From Arthrobacter sp. UNC362MFTsu5.1 (lineage in GTDB: Bacteria; Actinomycetota; Actinomycetes; Actinomycetales; Micrococcaceae): a DNA stretch of 64,000 nt. The notes under the pieces are model-generated. The model was not told the DNA's origin and made no database searches. It saw only the letters and a list, made by a program, of their open reading frames with translations. The stretch is taken from assembly GCF_000685965.1 (NCBI RefSeq), contig NZ_JMLE01000004.1, positions 1 through 64,000 of the forward strand. Reading direction: 5' to 3'. The position numbers were made by a program, and so were the translations under genes. Below are positions 34,138 through 44,473 of the stretch, one piece after another (the first letter of the stretch is position 1; each line of letters starts with the position of its first letter).

Positions 34138-35097
34138 TTAGTCCAGATCCGATTCGTTGCCCTTGAGGAACTTCATTTGCACGAAGGCCACCAGGGCAAG
34201 AATGAGGAAGAGAATGACGGACAGGGCCGATGCGTAGCCGAAGTCCGATTCGCCAAAGGCCTTTTGGTAGATGTACATCTGGATGACGCGGGAGGCGTTG
34301 ATGGGGCCGCCGCCGGTGGTCACTGCCACGGTGTCGAAAACCTGGAATGAGCCGATGACGGTGACGACGAGCACTAGCACCATCACGGGGCGCAGGAGCG
34401 GCATGGTGATGCTCCAGAAGGTCCGGGTGGGGGACGCACCGTCCAGCGATGCAACCTCGTAGACGTGGTTGGGGATCGACTGCAGCCCGGCGAAGAGCAA
34501 GAGGGCCGTGTAGCCCATGTGCCGCCAGACGTTGACGGCGGCAATGGTGGGGATTGCCCATTGCTCGCTGCCGAAGAAGGCGATGCGCGGCAGGCCCATC
34601 CAGTTGATGATTTCGTTGACGATGCCGATTTGGTAGTCGAGCATCCAGAACCACAACAGGGCGACGATGACGTTGGCCACCAGGAAGGGAAGCAGCAACG
34701 CGCCGCGGATGAACGTGGACTTTGCCACTCGGTGCATCAGGAGGGCCAGTCCGAGGGCGATTACGGTCTGGAAGCCGATGTTCAGGCCCACGTACTGGAC
34801 GGTGACCCCCATGGCGTTCCAGAACAGTTCATCGCCAAGCATGGCGGTGTAGTTCTTGACGCCGATCCAGGTGGGGTCGCCCAGGATGCTGTACTCGGTG
34901 AAGCTGAGGTAGACGCCCCGGATGGTGGGCACCAGATAGAAGAGAACAAAGCCGATCATTGCCGGGAAGATGAAGAACAATGCCATCTTCAAGTCGCCGA
35001 GCCGGCGAAGCCGGCCCTTCCGGGCGGTCTTCCCGGCCGTGGGGAGTCCGGGCCGGGCTGCCGGGTCCTGTTGCTGCTTGGTAAGGGTGGTCATCAT
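34138..35097 (-). CDS. Sugar ABC transporter permease (MalF-like)
   Basis: A 319-residue permease with EVASLDGASPTRTFWSITMPLL as the coupling loop and IFPAMIGFVLFYLVPTIRGVYLSF as first helix and periplasmic start. The start is placed at the tandem ATGATG at 35097 after AGGAAAGGG; 30 further in-frame codons upstream lie in operator DNA and are not conserved in type. First gene of the alpha-galactoside operon. Confidence 0.9.
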   Translation of the reverse strand: MMTTLTKQQQDPAARPGLPTAGKTARKGRLRRLGDLKMALFFIFPAMIGFVLFYLVPTIRGVYLSFTEYSILGDPTWIGVKNYTAMLGDELFWNAMGVTVQYVGLNIGFQTVIALGLALLMHRVAKSTFIRGALLLPFLVANVIVALLWFWMLDYQIGIVNEIINWMGLPRIAFFGSEQWAIPTIAAVNVWRHMGYTALLLFAGLQSIPNHVYEVASLDGASPTRTFWSITMPLLRPVMVLVLVVTVIGSFQVFDTVAVTTGGGPINASRVIQMYIYQKAFGESDFGYASALSVILFLILALVAFVQMKFLKGNESDLD

Positions 35098-35112
35098 CGA
35101 CCCTTTCCTGAC

Positions 35113-35128
35113 TGTGATGTGGGTAACA
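35113..35128. promoter_or_regulatory. Crp-type site, alpha-galactoside operon
   Basis: TGTGA-TGTGGG-TAACA matches 9 of 10 consensus positions. It lies between the LacI-type palindrome and the start of the permease gene. Confidence 0.5.
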
Positions 35129-35139
35129 ACTGGTGATGA

Positions 35140-35155
35140 ATCTACACGAGTAGAT
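35140..35155. promoter_or_regulatory. LacI-type operator 1
   Basis: ATCTAC-ACGA-GTAGAT is a perfect 6-bp-arm palindrome in the 213-bp divergent region. The LacI regulator encoded at 36528 is the obvious binder. Confidence 0.55.
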
Positions 35156-35220
35156 ATGAGGTGGCAAGTATTTTTTCCTGCAAACAAAGAAAGTTACGCC
35201 TAACGCTTCCAAATCCGTTG

Positions 35221-35234
35221 ACTCGAGTAGATTC
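35221..35234. promoter_or_regulatory. LacI-type operator 2
   Basis: ACTCGAGTAGATTC shares CGAGTAGAT with operator 1 and contains the 8-bp palindrome ACTCGAGT. Its CGAGTAGAT core is 79 bp from that of operator 1 and 85 bp before the oxidoreductase start, so the pair could support a repression loop over both promoters. Confidence 0.5.
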
Positions 35235-35310
35235 GGGTGGAAGACTTTGGCGCAGGCCCATACGGGGCCTTCATGCCCGCAATCGCGGGCCAGCCAAGGG
35301 AAGGTAAACA

Positions 35311-36513
35311 ATGGCGTTTTCAATCGGAGTCGTCGGTGTCGGGCAGTTCGGCGGCCATTTCGCCCATCTCTTCAAGCTCCACCCGGGAGTCAGCGAGGTT
35401 TACGTCGTCGACGAACGGCCGGAACGCGCCGCCGCGGCGCAGGAGCGCTGGGGGCTTGACGGCACCAAGGCGAGTTTCGAGGAACTGCTGGCGTCCGACG
35501 TCGACGCCGTCGCCATCTTCACGCAGCGCTGGACCCACGGCCCGCTGGTGGAGCAGGCGCTCCGTGCCGGCAAGCACGTCTACTCCGCTGTGCCCATGGC
35601 TGTTTCGGAAGAACAGATCGAGCGCATCATCGAGGCCGTGAAGGAAACCGGCCTGGTGTACGCCATGGGGGAGACCAGCTACTACAACCCCGCCACCGTC
35701 TACGCCCGCAACCAGCACGCCGCCGGCAAGTTCGGCAGGATTTTCTACAGCGAAGGCGACTACGTCCACGACATGGACCTGGGTTTCTACGACGCCTACC
35801 AGTACAGCGGCGGAGACGCCTGGAAGTCGACGGCGAGCTACCCGCCCATGCTGTACCCCACCCACGCCATCGGCGGCGTCCTGGGCGCGCTGCCGTCCCA
35901 CGCGGTGAGCGTCAGCTGCATCGGCGTCAAGGACGACCGCGACGACGGCGTCTTCGACAAGGACGTCAGCATGTTCGGCAACGACTTCTCCAATGCCACC
36001 GCACTCTTTGAACTGAACGACGGCGGCGCGATGCGGACCAACGAGATGCGCCGTGTGGGCTACCCGTCGCACATCCGTGAATCCCGGTTCCGCTTCTTCG
36101 GCACCGAAGCCAGCTTCGAGCAGCTGGCCAAGGTCACGGTGTGGCAGGACAAGGAAAACGTCCACGACATCTCCGAACAGGTGGAAACCCGGCCCAGCAT
36201 CCCGCTGGACGACCCGTCGCTGGCCGACGTCGCGCCGGAACTGCGCGACGCCTTCATCTCCGGCCTTGCCCCCGTGCATGACCGCAGCCGCCTGCCGGAG
36301 GAATTCCGCGGCGCCCCGAACGGGCACGAGGGAAGCCACCAGTTCCTGGTGGACGACTTCGTGACCGCGGTCAATGAAGGAACGCTGCCGCCCGTCAATG
36401 CCTGGGTGGCCGCGAGGTTCACTCTTCCCGGAATCGTGGCGCATGCCTCGGCCCAGCAGAACGGAGAACGCCTGCCCATCCGCGATTTTGGCGACGCTCC
36501 GCGGGACGCATAG
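35311..36513 (+). CDS. Gfo/Idh/MocA family oxidoreductase
   Basis: A 400-residue NAD(P)-dependent oxidoreductase. GVVGVGQFGGHFAHLFKLHPG is the Rossmann motif and HVYSAVPMAVSEEQ corresponds to the conserved EKP region, here with AVP in place of EKP, so the usual Lys is missing. The C-terminal alpha/beta domain (YDAYQYSGGDAWKSTASYPPMLYPTHAIGG) contains the conserved His of the active site. Such enzymes oxidise or epimerise sugars. Divergent from the importer and directly followed by lacI-type regulator; likely works on the imported sugar. Confidence 0.85.
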   Translation: MAFSIGVVGVGQFGGHFAHLFKLHPGVSEVYVVDERPERAAAAQERWGLDGTKASFEELLASDVDAVAIFTQRWTHGPLVEQALRAGKHVYSAVPMAVSEEQIERIIEAVKETGLVYAMGETSYYNPATVYARNQHAAGKFGRIFYSEGDYVHDMDLGFYDAYQYSGGDAWKSTASYPPMLYPTHAIGGVLGALPSHAVSVSCIGVKDDRDDGVFDKDVSMFGNDFSNATALFELNDGGAMRTNEMRRVGYPSHIRESRFRFFGTEASFEQLAKVTVWQDKENVHDISEQVETRPSIPLDDPSLADVAPELRDAFISGLAPVHDRSRLPEEFRGAPNGHEGSHQFLVDDFVTAVNEGTLPPVNAWVAARFTLPGIVAHASAQQNGERLPIRDFGDAPRDA

Positions 36514-36514
36514 C

Positions 36515-36520
36515 TAGCAT
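36515..36520 (+). promoter_or_regulatory. -10 box TAGCAT before the LacI regulator
   Basis: TAGCAT is 7 nt before ATG 36528. It may give the regulator its own leaderless transcript in addition to read-through from the oxidoreductase gene. Confidence 0.45.
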
Positions 36521-36527
36521 GTACTCC

Positions 36528-37547
36528 ATGACCATTCCCGCAACGCACCCGACCCGAGGTCCGGTAACCCGCAAGGATGTTGCCCGCTATGCGGGTGTGA
36601 GCACGGCGGTGGTCAGTTACGTTGTCAACGGCGGCCCTAAACGGGTGGCGCCTGCCACGGAGGCGAAGGTCCAGGACGCGATCCGCGTCCTGGGCTACCG
36701 CCCCAACGCCGCTGCACGTGCCCTCAAACTCGGGTCCAGCGAGACCATCGGCCTGATCATTCCGGACAACAGCAACCCGTTCTTCTCGTTGCTGGCGCAC
36801 GCCGTGGAAGACGCAGCCGGCGAACTCGGCTACGCGTTGTTCCTGACCAACTCCGACGGCGACCTCGCCAAGGAACGCCGGCACATCCGGAACCTGGCCG
36901 CGCGCCAGGTGGACGGAGTGGTGCTTGCGAGCGTCCTTTCCGAACCGGACCTGGCGGACCTGGAATCGGCGGAGATTTCATCGGTCCTGCTCAGCCACAG
37001 TGAGAGGCCCGCCGGCGTCACCAGCGTCGGCGTGGACCTCGCCGCCGGTGCACGCACTGCCGTGGAACACCTGATCGGCCACGGCCACACCAACATCGGC
37101 CTGGCCATGGGTACCACCACGGCCAATGAGGCCGATGACCGCGAACAGGGCTGGCTGCAGGCGCTCGAGGCTGCCGGACTGCCCGAGGGCCCCATCGCGC
37201 GCAGCGCCTTCACCCGGGACGGGGGCTACGCCGCGGGCAAACGCCTGCTGGCATCAGGGCACCGCCCCACGGCGATTTTTGCGAGCTCTGACATGCAGGC
37301 AGTGGGCATCCTCCGTGCCCTGCACGAAGCGGGACTCACCGTTCCGGGCGACATTGCCCTGGCCGCCTTCGACGGCTCGGTGGAGGCCGAATATTCGTGG
37401 CCTCCGCTGACCACCGTGGAACAGCCGGTCCGTGCGATGGCGGACGCCGCAGTGCGCGCGCTGGTCGGCGCCGGCCGCGGCGAGCCGCCCCGCCACCACG
37501 TCTTTCCCACGAAGCTGCTGGTCAGGCAATCCTGCGGCTGCCCGTAG
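36528..37547 (+). CDS. LacI family transcriptional regulator
   Basis: A 339-residue repressor. The N-terminal helix-turn-helix is VTRKDVARYAGVSTAVVSYVVNGG with the hinge GYRPNAAARAL; the rest is a periplasmic-binding-protein-like sugar domain (IGLIIPDNSNPFFSLLAHAVED, GDIALAAFDGS). Starting at 36528 instead of 36519 is suggested by the -10 spacing. It probably controls the divergent alpha-galactoside operon and its own upstream gene through the ATCTAC-N4-GTAGAT sites. Confidence 0.9.
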   Translation: MTIPATHPTRGPVTRKDVARYAGVSTAVVSYVVNGGPKRVAPATEAKVQDAIRVLGYRPNAAARALKLGSSETIGLIIPDNSNPFFSLLAHAVEDAAGELGYALFLTNSDGDLAKERRHIRNLAARQVDGVVLASVLSEPDLADLESAEISSVLLSHSERPAGVTSVGVDLAAGARTAVEHLIGHGHTNIGLAMGTTTANEADDREQGWLQALEAAGLPEGPIARSAFTRDGGYAAGKRLLASGHRPTAIFASSDMQAVGILRALHEAGLTVPGDIALAAFDGSVEAEYSWPPLTTVEQPVRAMADAAVRALVGAGRGEPPRHHVFPTKLLVRQSCGCP

Positions 37548-37565
37548 AGCTTTCCGGCAACACCG

Positions 37566-38357
37566 CTAGCCGGCGTCCACGATCCGCAGCCGGCTGACGC
37601 TTTCCTGCAGGAACCGGCGCGCGTCCGCACTGAGGCCGGAGTCGCTGATGACCTCGTCCGCCTCCTCGAACCCCGAGATGGTGCTCATGCCCTGGGTGCC
37701 CCACTTGGTGTGGTCGGCCACCACCACCACCTTGCGCGAGGCCGCCACGAACGCACGGTCGGTCTCGGCCTCGAGCAGGTTGGGCGTGGTGAAGCCGGCA
37801 TCGGGATCCATGCCGTGGACGCCCAGGAACAGCAGGTCCAGGTGCAGCTGCTTCAGCGCCGCCGTCGCAATCGGTCCAACCAGCGCGTCCGACGGCGTGC
37901 GTTCGCCGCCGATCAGGATCACCGTGGACCCGTACCGTCCGGCACCGGAGGATGAGCCGTGATGGAACACGTCGGCAATGCGGATGGAGTTGGTCACAAC
38001 AGTGATCCGCGGTCCGTTGACCAGCTCCTTGGCCAGGGCCCACGTGGTGGTTCCGGCACCCAGTCCCACCGCCATCCCTTCATGGACAAGGGACGCCGCT
38101 TCCAGGGCAATGGCCCGTTTCTCGGCCGTGAGTTGCGTGGATTTCTGTTCGAAGCCCGGTTCGTGCGTGCTGGCATCGCCGGGAAGCTTGGCGCCGCCGT
38201 GGATCCGCTCCACCCGGCCGCCTTCCTCGAGCAGCTCGATGTCCCGCCGAACGGTCATGAGCGACACACCAAGCTGCTGGGCCAGGTCCGAGACGCGGAC
38301 CACCCTCTCGCGCTGGACTGCGTCCACGATTGCCTGGTGGCGTGCTGCGGGGAGCAT
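37566..38357 (-). CDS. DeoR/GlpR family transcriptional regulator
   Basis: A 263-residue regulator with the DeoR helix-turn-helix (VRVSDLAQQLGVSLMTVRRDIELLEEGGRVERIHGGA) and a C-terminal sugar-phosphate-sensing domain of the phosphosugar isomerase fold (AVGLGAGTTTWALAKEL, FLGVHGMDPDAGFTTPN). It lies just downstream of the second sugar importer on the same strand and is its likely regulator. Start ATG 38357 follows AAAGGA. Confidence 0.9.
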   Translation of the reverse strand: MLPAARHQAIVDAVQRERVVRVSDLAQQLGVSLMTVRRDIELLEEGGRVERIHGGAKLPGDASTHEPGFEQKSTQLTAEKRAIALEAASLVHEGMAVGLGAGTTTWALAKELVNGPRITVVTNSIRIADVFHHGSSSGAGRYGSTVILIGGERTPSDALVGPIATAALKQLHLDLLFLGVHGMDPDAGFTTPNLLEAETDRAFVAASRKVVVVADHTKWGTQGMSTISGFEEADEVISDSGLSADARRFLQESVSRLRIVDAG

Positions 38358-38415
38358 GGAATTCCTTTCGGGCTGCGGGCGGGGGAGTGCTGCCCCCGTC
38401 AGGTTCCATCATGGT

Positions 38416-39339
38416 CTACCCCTTGGAGGAACCAAGAGTCAGCCCCGCAACAAACTGCCGCTGCAGGAGCAAATAGATCACCAGCGTGGGGATGACCGTG
38501 ATCACGGCGCCGGCGGCCAGCAGGTTGTAGTTATTCAGGAACTGGCCCTGGAGGTTGTTGATGGCCGTGGTGATCGGGAGCCGGTTGCCACTCTGGATGA
38601 ACAGGAGCGGCCAGAAATAGTCGTTGTAGATGAAGATGACCTGCAGGGTGCCGAGGGCAGCAAACGCCGGCCGGCAGAGCGGGAGGATGATCTCCCGGTA
38701 CTGCCGCCAGATTCCGGCACCGTCCACCAGCGCGGCTTCGGTCAGGTCGGCGGAGAGGGCCTTCATGTAGTTGGAGAGTACGAACGTGCAGAATCCCATC
38801 TGGAAAGCGGTGTTGACGGCGATGACGATGATGTACGTGTTCAGCATGTTGCCGGAATCGCTGAAGGAGTACGGCACCTCGAAGTGCTTGGCCATCTCGA
38901 ACAACGGCGCCGCCAGGACCTGCGGCGGCAGCAGGTTGCCGGCGGTGAACATGATGAGCAGCGTGATGTTGAACTTCCAGTTCACCCGGCTCACGGCAAA
39001 CGCCATCAGGGACGCCAGGAACAGGGTCACCAGCACGGCCGGAACCGTGATGATGACGGAGTTCCAGAAGTAGGTGGCGAATCCGCCCTGCGTCCAGGCC
39101 TGGATGAAGTTGTCGAAATTGAATGCGCCGGCAAGGCTGAAGTAGCCGTGCTCGTTGGTGGACGCCACCGGCCGGAGGGCAGTGAAGACGGACCAGCCCA
39201 GCGGGATCAGCCACATGACGGCCATGACCGTCAGGAAGATGTGGGTCCCGTAGTGGCGTTTCGGCCGGCTTCCGGACCTGGGTGCGGGGGCGGTAGCTTT
39301 CCTGCCGGCGTGTGCTGTGCTTGTTGCGGGGGAGCTCAT
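38416..39339 (-). CDS. Sugar ABC transporter permease (MalG-like), second importer
   Basis: A 307-residue permease with six helices and coupling loop EAALVDGAGIWRQYREIILPLCRP. The N-terminal 30 residues are a basic Ala/Lys/Arg tail. Its start codon overlaps the stop of the upstream permease (ATGA), so they are co-translated. It is followed by the DeoR gene after 58 bp. Confidence 0.9.
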   Translation of the reverse strand: MSSPATSTAHAGRKATAPAPRSGSRPKRHYGTHIFLTVMAVMWLIPLGWSVFTALRPVASTNEHGYFSLAGAFNFDNFIQAWTQGGFATYFWNSVIITVPAVLVTLFLASLMAFAVSRVNWKFNITLLIMFTAGNLLPPQVLAAPLFEMAKHFEVPYSFSDSGNMLNTYIIVIAVNTAFQMGFCTFVLSNYMKALSADLTEAALVDGAGIWRQYREIILPLCRPAFAALGTLQVIFIYNDYFWPLLFIQSGNRLPITTAINNLQGQFLNNYNLLAAGAVITVIPTLVIYLLLQRQFVAGLTLGSSKG

Positions 39340-40313
39340 GCTTTGTTCTCCTTGCCGAACGTGCGGCTGAGGTAGAAGACGATGGGGACAAGGGAAATAA
39401 CCAGCAGCACCACCGCAAGGGCAGAGCCGACGCCGATCACCTGGCCTTCGCCCACAAGGTTCTGGATCACCAGGGCGCTGAGCATTTCCAGGCCGTTGGT
39501 GCCGCGGTTGATGACGTACACAACGTCAAAGGCCCGCAGCGACTCAATGATGGTGATGACCACGATCACGATGTTGATGGGACGCATGGCCGGAAAGACC
39601 ACCCGGAAAAACGTCTGGTAGCCGTTGGCGCCGTCGATTGCGGCGGCCTCCTTGAGGCTGGGATCCACGCCCTTGAGCCCGGCCAGGTACAGGAGCATGA
39701 CATAACCGGCGTGCCGCCAGGTGGCTGCGATCATGGCGGCCCAGATGTTGACCGAGGAATCTCCGAACCAGTCCACGGCCTGGGGCGTCCCGGCCGTGCC
39801 CAGCAGGAAATTCAGCAGCCCGTTGTCCCGCTGGTAGAAGAGCTGCCAGATGATGCCGATCAGGGCCAGCGACAACATCACCGGGGCGAAGAAGATGCTC
39901 TGGTAGATCTTGCTGCCGCGGATGTTCTGGTCCAGCAGCACCGCAAGCAGCAAACCGAGCGGTGTTGCGATGAGTGCCAGGAACAGGAGCCACAGCATGT
40001 TGTGCTGCACCGCCGGCCAGAACGGCGGGTAGTCCTGGGAAATGAATTGGTAGTTGTCCAGGCCGGCGGGGCGGATGTCGCCCAGATCCAGTCCGTTCCA
40101 CCGGGTGAAGCTCAGGCCCACCGACATCAGCATGGGCAGCCACACCAGGGTCAGTTCGATCAGGGTGGGGATGCCCACCATCAGGGACAGGACAAGCTTG
40201 TCCCGCCCGGACAGGCGGCGGACCCGCCCGCCCTTGGCCCTGCCGGTTCTCCCGGGAGCGCCTTCAGGCTCCCGGGATTCCGGCGGAATCAGTTCTCGTG
40301 CGGTGCTGCTCAT
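39336..40313 (-). CDS. Sugar ABC transporter permease (MalF-like), second importer
   Basis: A 325-residue permease. Coupling loop EAAAIDGANGYQTFFRVVFPAMRP, first helix region LVLSLMVGIPTLIELTLVWLPMLMSVGLSF. Start at ATG 40313 after GAGGGAAG, 15 bp past the binding protein gene. As with the other importer there is no ATPase gene. Confidence 0.9.
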   Translation of the reverse strand: MSSTARELIPPESREPEGAPGRTGRAKGGRVRRLSGRDKLVLSLMVGIPTLIELTLVWLPMLMSVGLSFTRWNGLDLGDIRPAGLDNYQFISQDYPPFWPAVQHNMLWLLFLALIATPLGLLLAVLLDQNIRGSKIYQSIFFAPVMLSLALIGIIWQLFYQRDNGLLNFLLGTAGTPQAVDWFGDSSVNIWAAMIAATWRHAGYVMLLYLAGLKGVDPSLKEAAAIDGANGYQTFFRVVFPAMRPINIVIVVITIIESLRAFDVVYVINRGTNGLEMLSALVIQNLVGEGQVIGVGSALAVVLLVISLVPIVFYLSRTFGKENKA

Positions 40314-40328
40314 GGAAGTCTTCCCTCG

Positions 40329-41639
40329 CTATTGTGCCGCGTACAGCGTCTTGGCCTGGGCTTCGAGGTTTTTGACGTCCATCTTGCCGTCCTTGATGAA
40401 GCTCTGCAGCGCGGGGATCATCACGTTGTTGGCCATCGCGGGAAGGGCATCCCGGTCGAAGAACTGGCTGATGTATTTGGCGTTTGCGATGGTGTCCGCA
40501 CACGCCTTGTTGAGGGGCGTGAACTTGGACGTGTCCGTGCCCTTGGCCGTGGCGATGTTCGATGAATCCACCGCGGCGTACGCGTCCTGTGCCTCGGCAG
40601 ACCCAAGGAAAGCCATGAAGTCCCGGGCCGCCTTGTTTTCGCCGCCCTTCTTGGACAGCAGGAGGCCGTCGATGGGGGCTTCGACGGCGTCGCGGCCTTC
40701 CATGGCGATCTCCGGGAACGCGAAGAACCCGATGTCCGCCAGGACCGCGGGATCGGTGAACTGCTGGGTCACGAAGGAACCGAGAAGGTACATGCCGGTC
40801 TTCTTGGCTTCAAGTGCCTTTGCGGCGTCCTGCCACGTCTGGCCCAGGGCCGCCGGGTCCTGGAACGGAAGGAGTTCGGCCCACGTGTCGAAAACGGCGC
40901 TGACCTTCTGCTGGTCCCAGGATTCCTTGTGCGCGCACAGGTCCACGTGGAACTGGTAGCCGTTGAGCCGCATGTTGATGTAGTCGAAGGTGCCCATGGC
41001 GGGCCAGCCGTCCTTGTCGGCGAAGCCGATGGGAATGATGCCGTCAGCCTTCATCTTGGTGGCCAGGGCCTTGAGCGCGTCGAAAGTCTCCGGAACCTCG
41101 TAGCCCTTCTCCGCCCAGAGGCTCTTCCGGTAGAAGAAACCCCACGGGTAGTTGTAGTTGGGGACGAAGTACATCTTGCCGTCGGGGCCGGTGGACGCCT
41201 TCTTCAGCGCGTCGGAGTAATTGGCGCCGATGCTCTCCCAGACGTCGTCGATGGGTGCCAGGAGTCCCTTGCCCGCGTAGTACTGCATGCGGTAGCCGGC
41301 AAACCATGTGAAGGTGTCGTCCGGGGAGCCCTGCAGGTAGGAGTTGATCTTGTTCTGGAAATCGTTGTGCGGCACCACGTTGGTGGTGACCTTCTTGCCG
41401 GACTTGGCGGTGAAGGCATCCGTGACGGCCTGGTAGGCGCGCTTGGGAACATCATCCGAGGACCCGGAACCGAACGTCAGGCCGGGCGAGTCGGAACCTG
41501 TGGCCGACGGTCCGCTTCCGCCGGTACAAGCCGCGAGGAACGGAATCCCCGCCAGGCCGGCTGCGCCGACGCCGACGGTCTTGAGGATGGTCCGCCGGCT
41601 CGGAAAAGCGGTTGCCGACGCATCAAACTGTGCTGCCAT
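40329..41639 (-). CDS. Sugar ABC transporter substrate-binding lipoprotein with Tat-type signal
   Basis: A 436-residue solute-binding protein. The N-terminus has twin Arg15-Arg16 (PSRRTILKTVG) and a lipobox ending at Cys38 (PFLAAC), so it looks like a Tat-exported lipoprotein. WFAGYRMQYYAGKGLLAPIDDVW and YPWGFFYRKSLWAEKGYEVPETFD are typical of sugar-binding proteins of this type. The ATG at 41639 is preceded by AGGGAGAG. First gene of the second importer operon, under a perfect Crp site. Confidence 0.9.
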   Translation of the reverse strand: MAAQFDASATAFPSRRTILKTVGVGAAGLAGIPFLAACTGGSGPSATGSDSPGLTFGSGSSDDVPKRAYQAVTDAFTAKSGKKVTTNVVPHNDFQNKINSYLQGSPDDTFTWFAGYRMQYYAGKGLLAPIDDVWESIGANYSDALKKASTGPDGKMYFVPNYNYPWGFFYRKSLWAEKGYEVPETFDALKALATKMKADGIIPIGFADKDGWPAMGTFDYINMRLNGYQFHVDLCAHKESWDQQKVSAVFDTWAELLPFQDPAALGQTWQDAAKALEAKKTGMYLLGSFVTQQFTDPAVLADIGFFAFPEIAMEGRDAVEAPIDGLLLSKKGGENKAARDFMAFLGSAEAQDAYAAVDSSNIATAKGTDTSKFTPLNKACADTIANAKYISQFFDRDALPAMANNVMIPALQSFIKDGKMDVKNLEAQAKTLYAAQ

Positions 41640-41662
41640 GTTCTCTCCCTTGAAAAATAGCT

Positions 41663-41684
41663 GCATGTGAGAGACCTCACATGC
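41663..41684. promoter_or_regulatory. Perfect Crp-type palindrome upstream of the second sugar importer
   Basis: GCATGTGAG-N4-CTCACATGC, containing TGTGA-GAGACC-TCACA, a 10/10 match to the Crp/GlxR consensus. It lies 24 bp upstream of the binding protein start codon. Confidence 0.7.
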
Positions 41685-41713
41685 TCATGACTATAACGTC
41701 TCAAAAGGGAACA

Positions 41714-41732
41714 GGAAAGAACGGGAAAGAAC
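41714..41732. promoter_or_regulatory. Phased direct repeats, candidate DeoR-type operator
   Basis: GGAAAGAAC occurs at 41714-41722 and 41724-41732, one helical turn apart, with a related GGGAAC at 41707. DeoR-family regulators often bind direct repeats, and a DeoR gene ends this operon. Confidence 0.4.
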
Positions 41733-41774
41733 ATTTTGACGGCAATCGCTATTTGAATCGTCACAAAGCACCGC

Positions 41775-41813
41775 GGCCCCGTTTTCCCCGCCGTGGCGGG
41801 GGAAAACGGGGCC
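41775..41813 (-). terminator. Stem-loop terminator after acs
   Basis: Fifteen-base perfect arms (41775-41789 with 41799-41813) about 50 bp past the acs stop codon. The T-run on the minus strand is weak. Confidence 0.65.
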
Positions 41814-41861
41814 GGCTGGTTTCCCGGGAGGCGTCCGGGACTGTTAGTTTCTGAGCGGCCG

Positions 41862-43982
<2,121 letters not shown>

Positions 43983-44105
43983 GGTGAACCTCATCATTCA
44001 TCGATCTTTGCTGCGCGGGACGGGCCGCCACCGGGCCGCAGCCGTGCCGCATGCGCGGCATCGGGCATCGGCTGGTCACGGCTGTACCGCAAAGAGCTGT
44101 TCCGA

Positions 44106-44176
44106 AATAAACACTAACGCCTGCCCCGCGCCAGACGTGCGCCCCGTCACATAGTGAACCGTGAGCGGTGTTTATT
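44106..44176. promoter_or_regulatory. Distant inverted pair AATAAACAC / GTGTTTATT upstream of acs
   Basis: Two perfect 9-bp inverted halves spaced 62 bp apart, A/T-rich in otherwise GC-rich DNA. They flank the Crp-like site and may be two operator halves or promoter elements of divergent transcripts. Confidence 0.4.
44136..44151. promoter_or_regulatory. Crp-type site upstream of acs
   Basis: CGTGC-GCCCCG-TCACA matches 8 of 10 consensus positions including the whole GTG-N8-CAC core; about 155 bp before the acs start. Confidence 0.45.
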
Positions 44177-44473
44177 AAGCGCCGAATGGTTCCCGGAGGT
44201 CCGGGGCTGAGACCTCCCGTGCCGGAACCGGAGCCTCCGCCGGCCTTGCCGGACGCCCCGCATCCACCCGGCAAACAGGCGGGTGTGCTAGGGAAATCCA
44301 CGGGTGTTTTGCCGGGCCCGCCTCCGGCCCGTCAGCTAGTGATCAGCCAACCACTTGGCTAGGCTGAGATGGAGTTGTGACATCCGATGGAGGCGACAGG
44401 ACCGCTTGCGGTCCCGTTCCTGCCTGCCGTTAGGAGGCGCTGTCCAGGGCGCCGCCGTGCTAAGGAGAACAGT

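Larger units (their letters stand above)
43983..44473. other. Intergenic region between acs and the Ala-rich membrane protein
   Basis: 491 bp with no credible gene. It holds a small inverted repeat (TGCCGC-N4-GCGGCA, 44045-44060), a distant inverted pair AATAAACAC (44106-44114) and GTGTTTATT (44168-44176), and a Crp-like site between them. Towards the right end TAGGCT at 44361 could be a -10 box, and AAGGAGAAC precedes ATG 44474. Confidence 0.5.

Noticed and set aside
41663..41684. Palindrome GCATGTGAG-N4-CTCACATGC first read as a DeoR operator
   Set aside because: Its inner part is an exact TGTGA-N6-TCACA, so a Crp/GlxR site is the simpler explanation; the DeoR candidate was moved to the phased repeats at 41714-41732.
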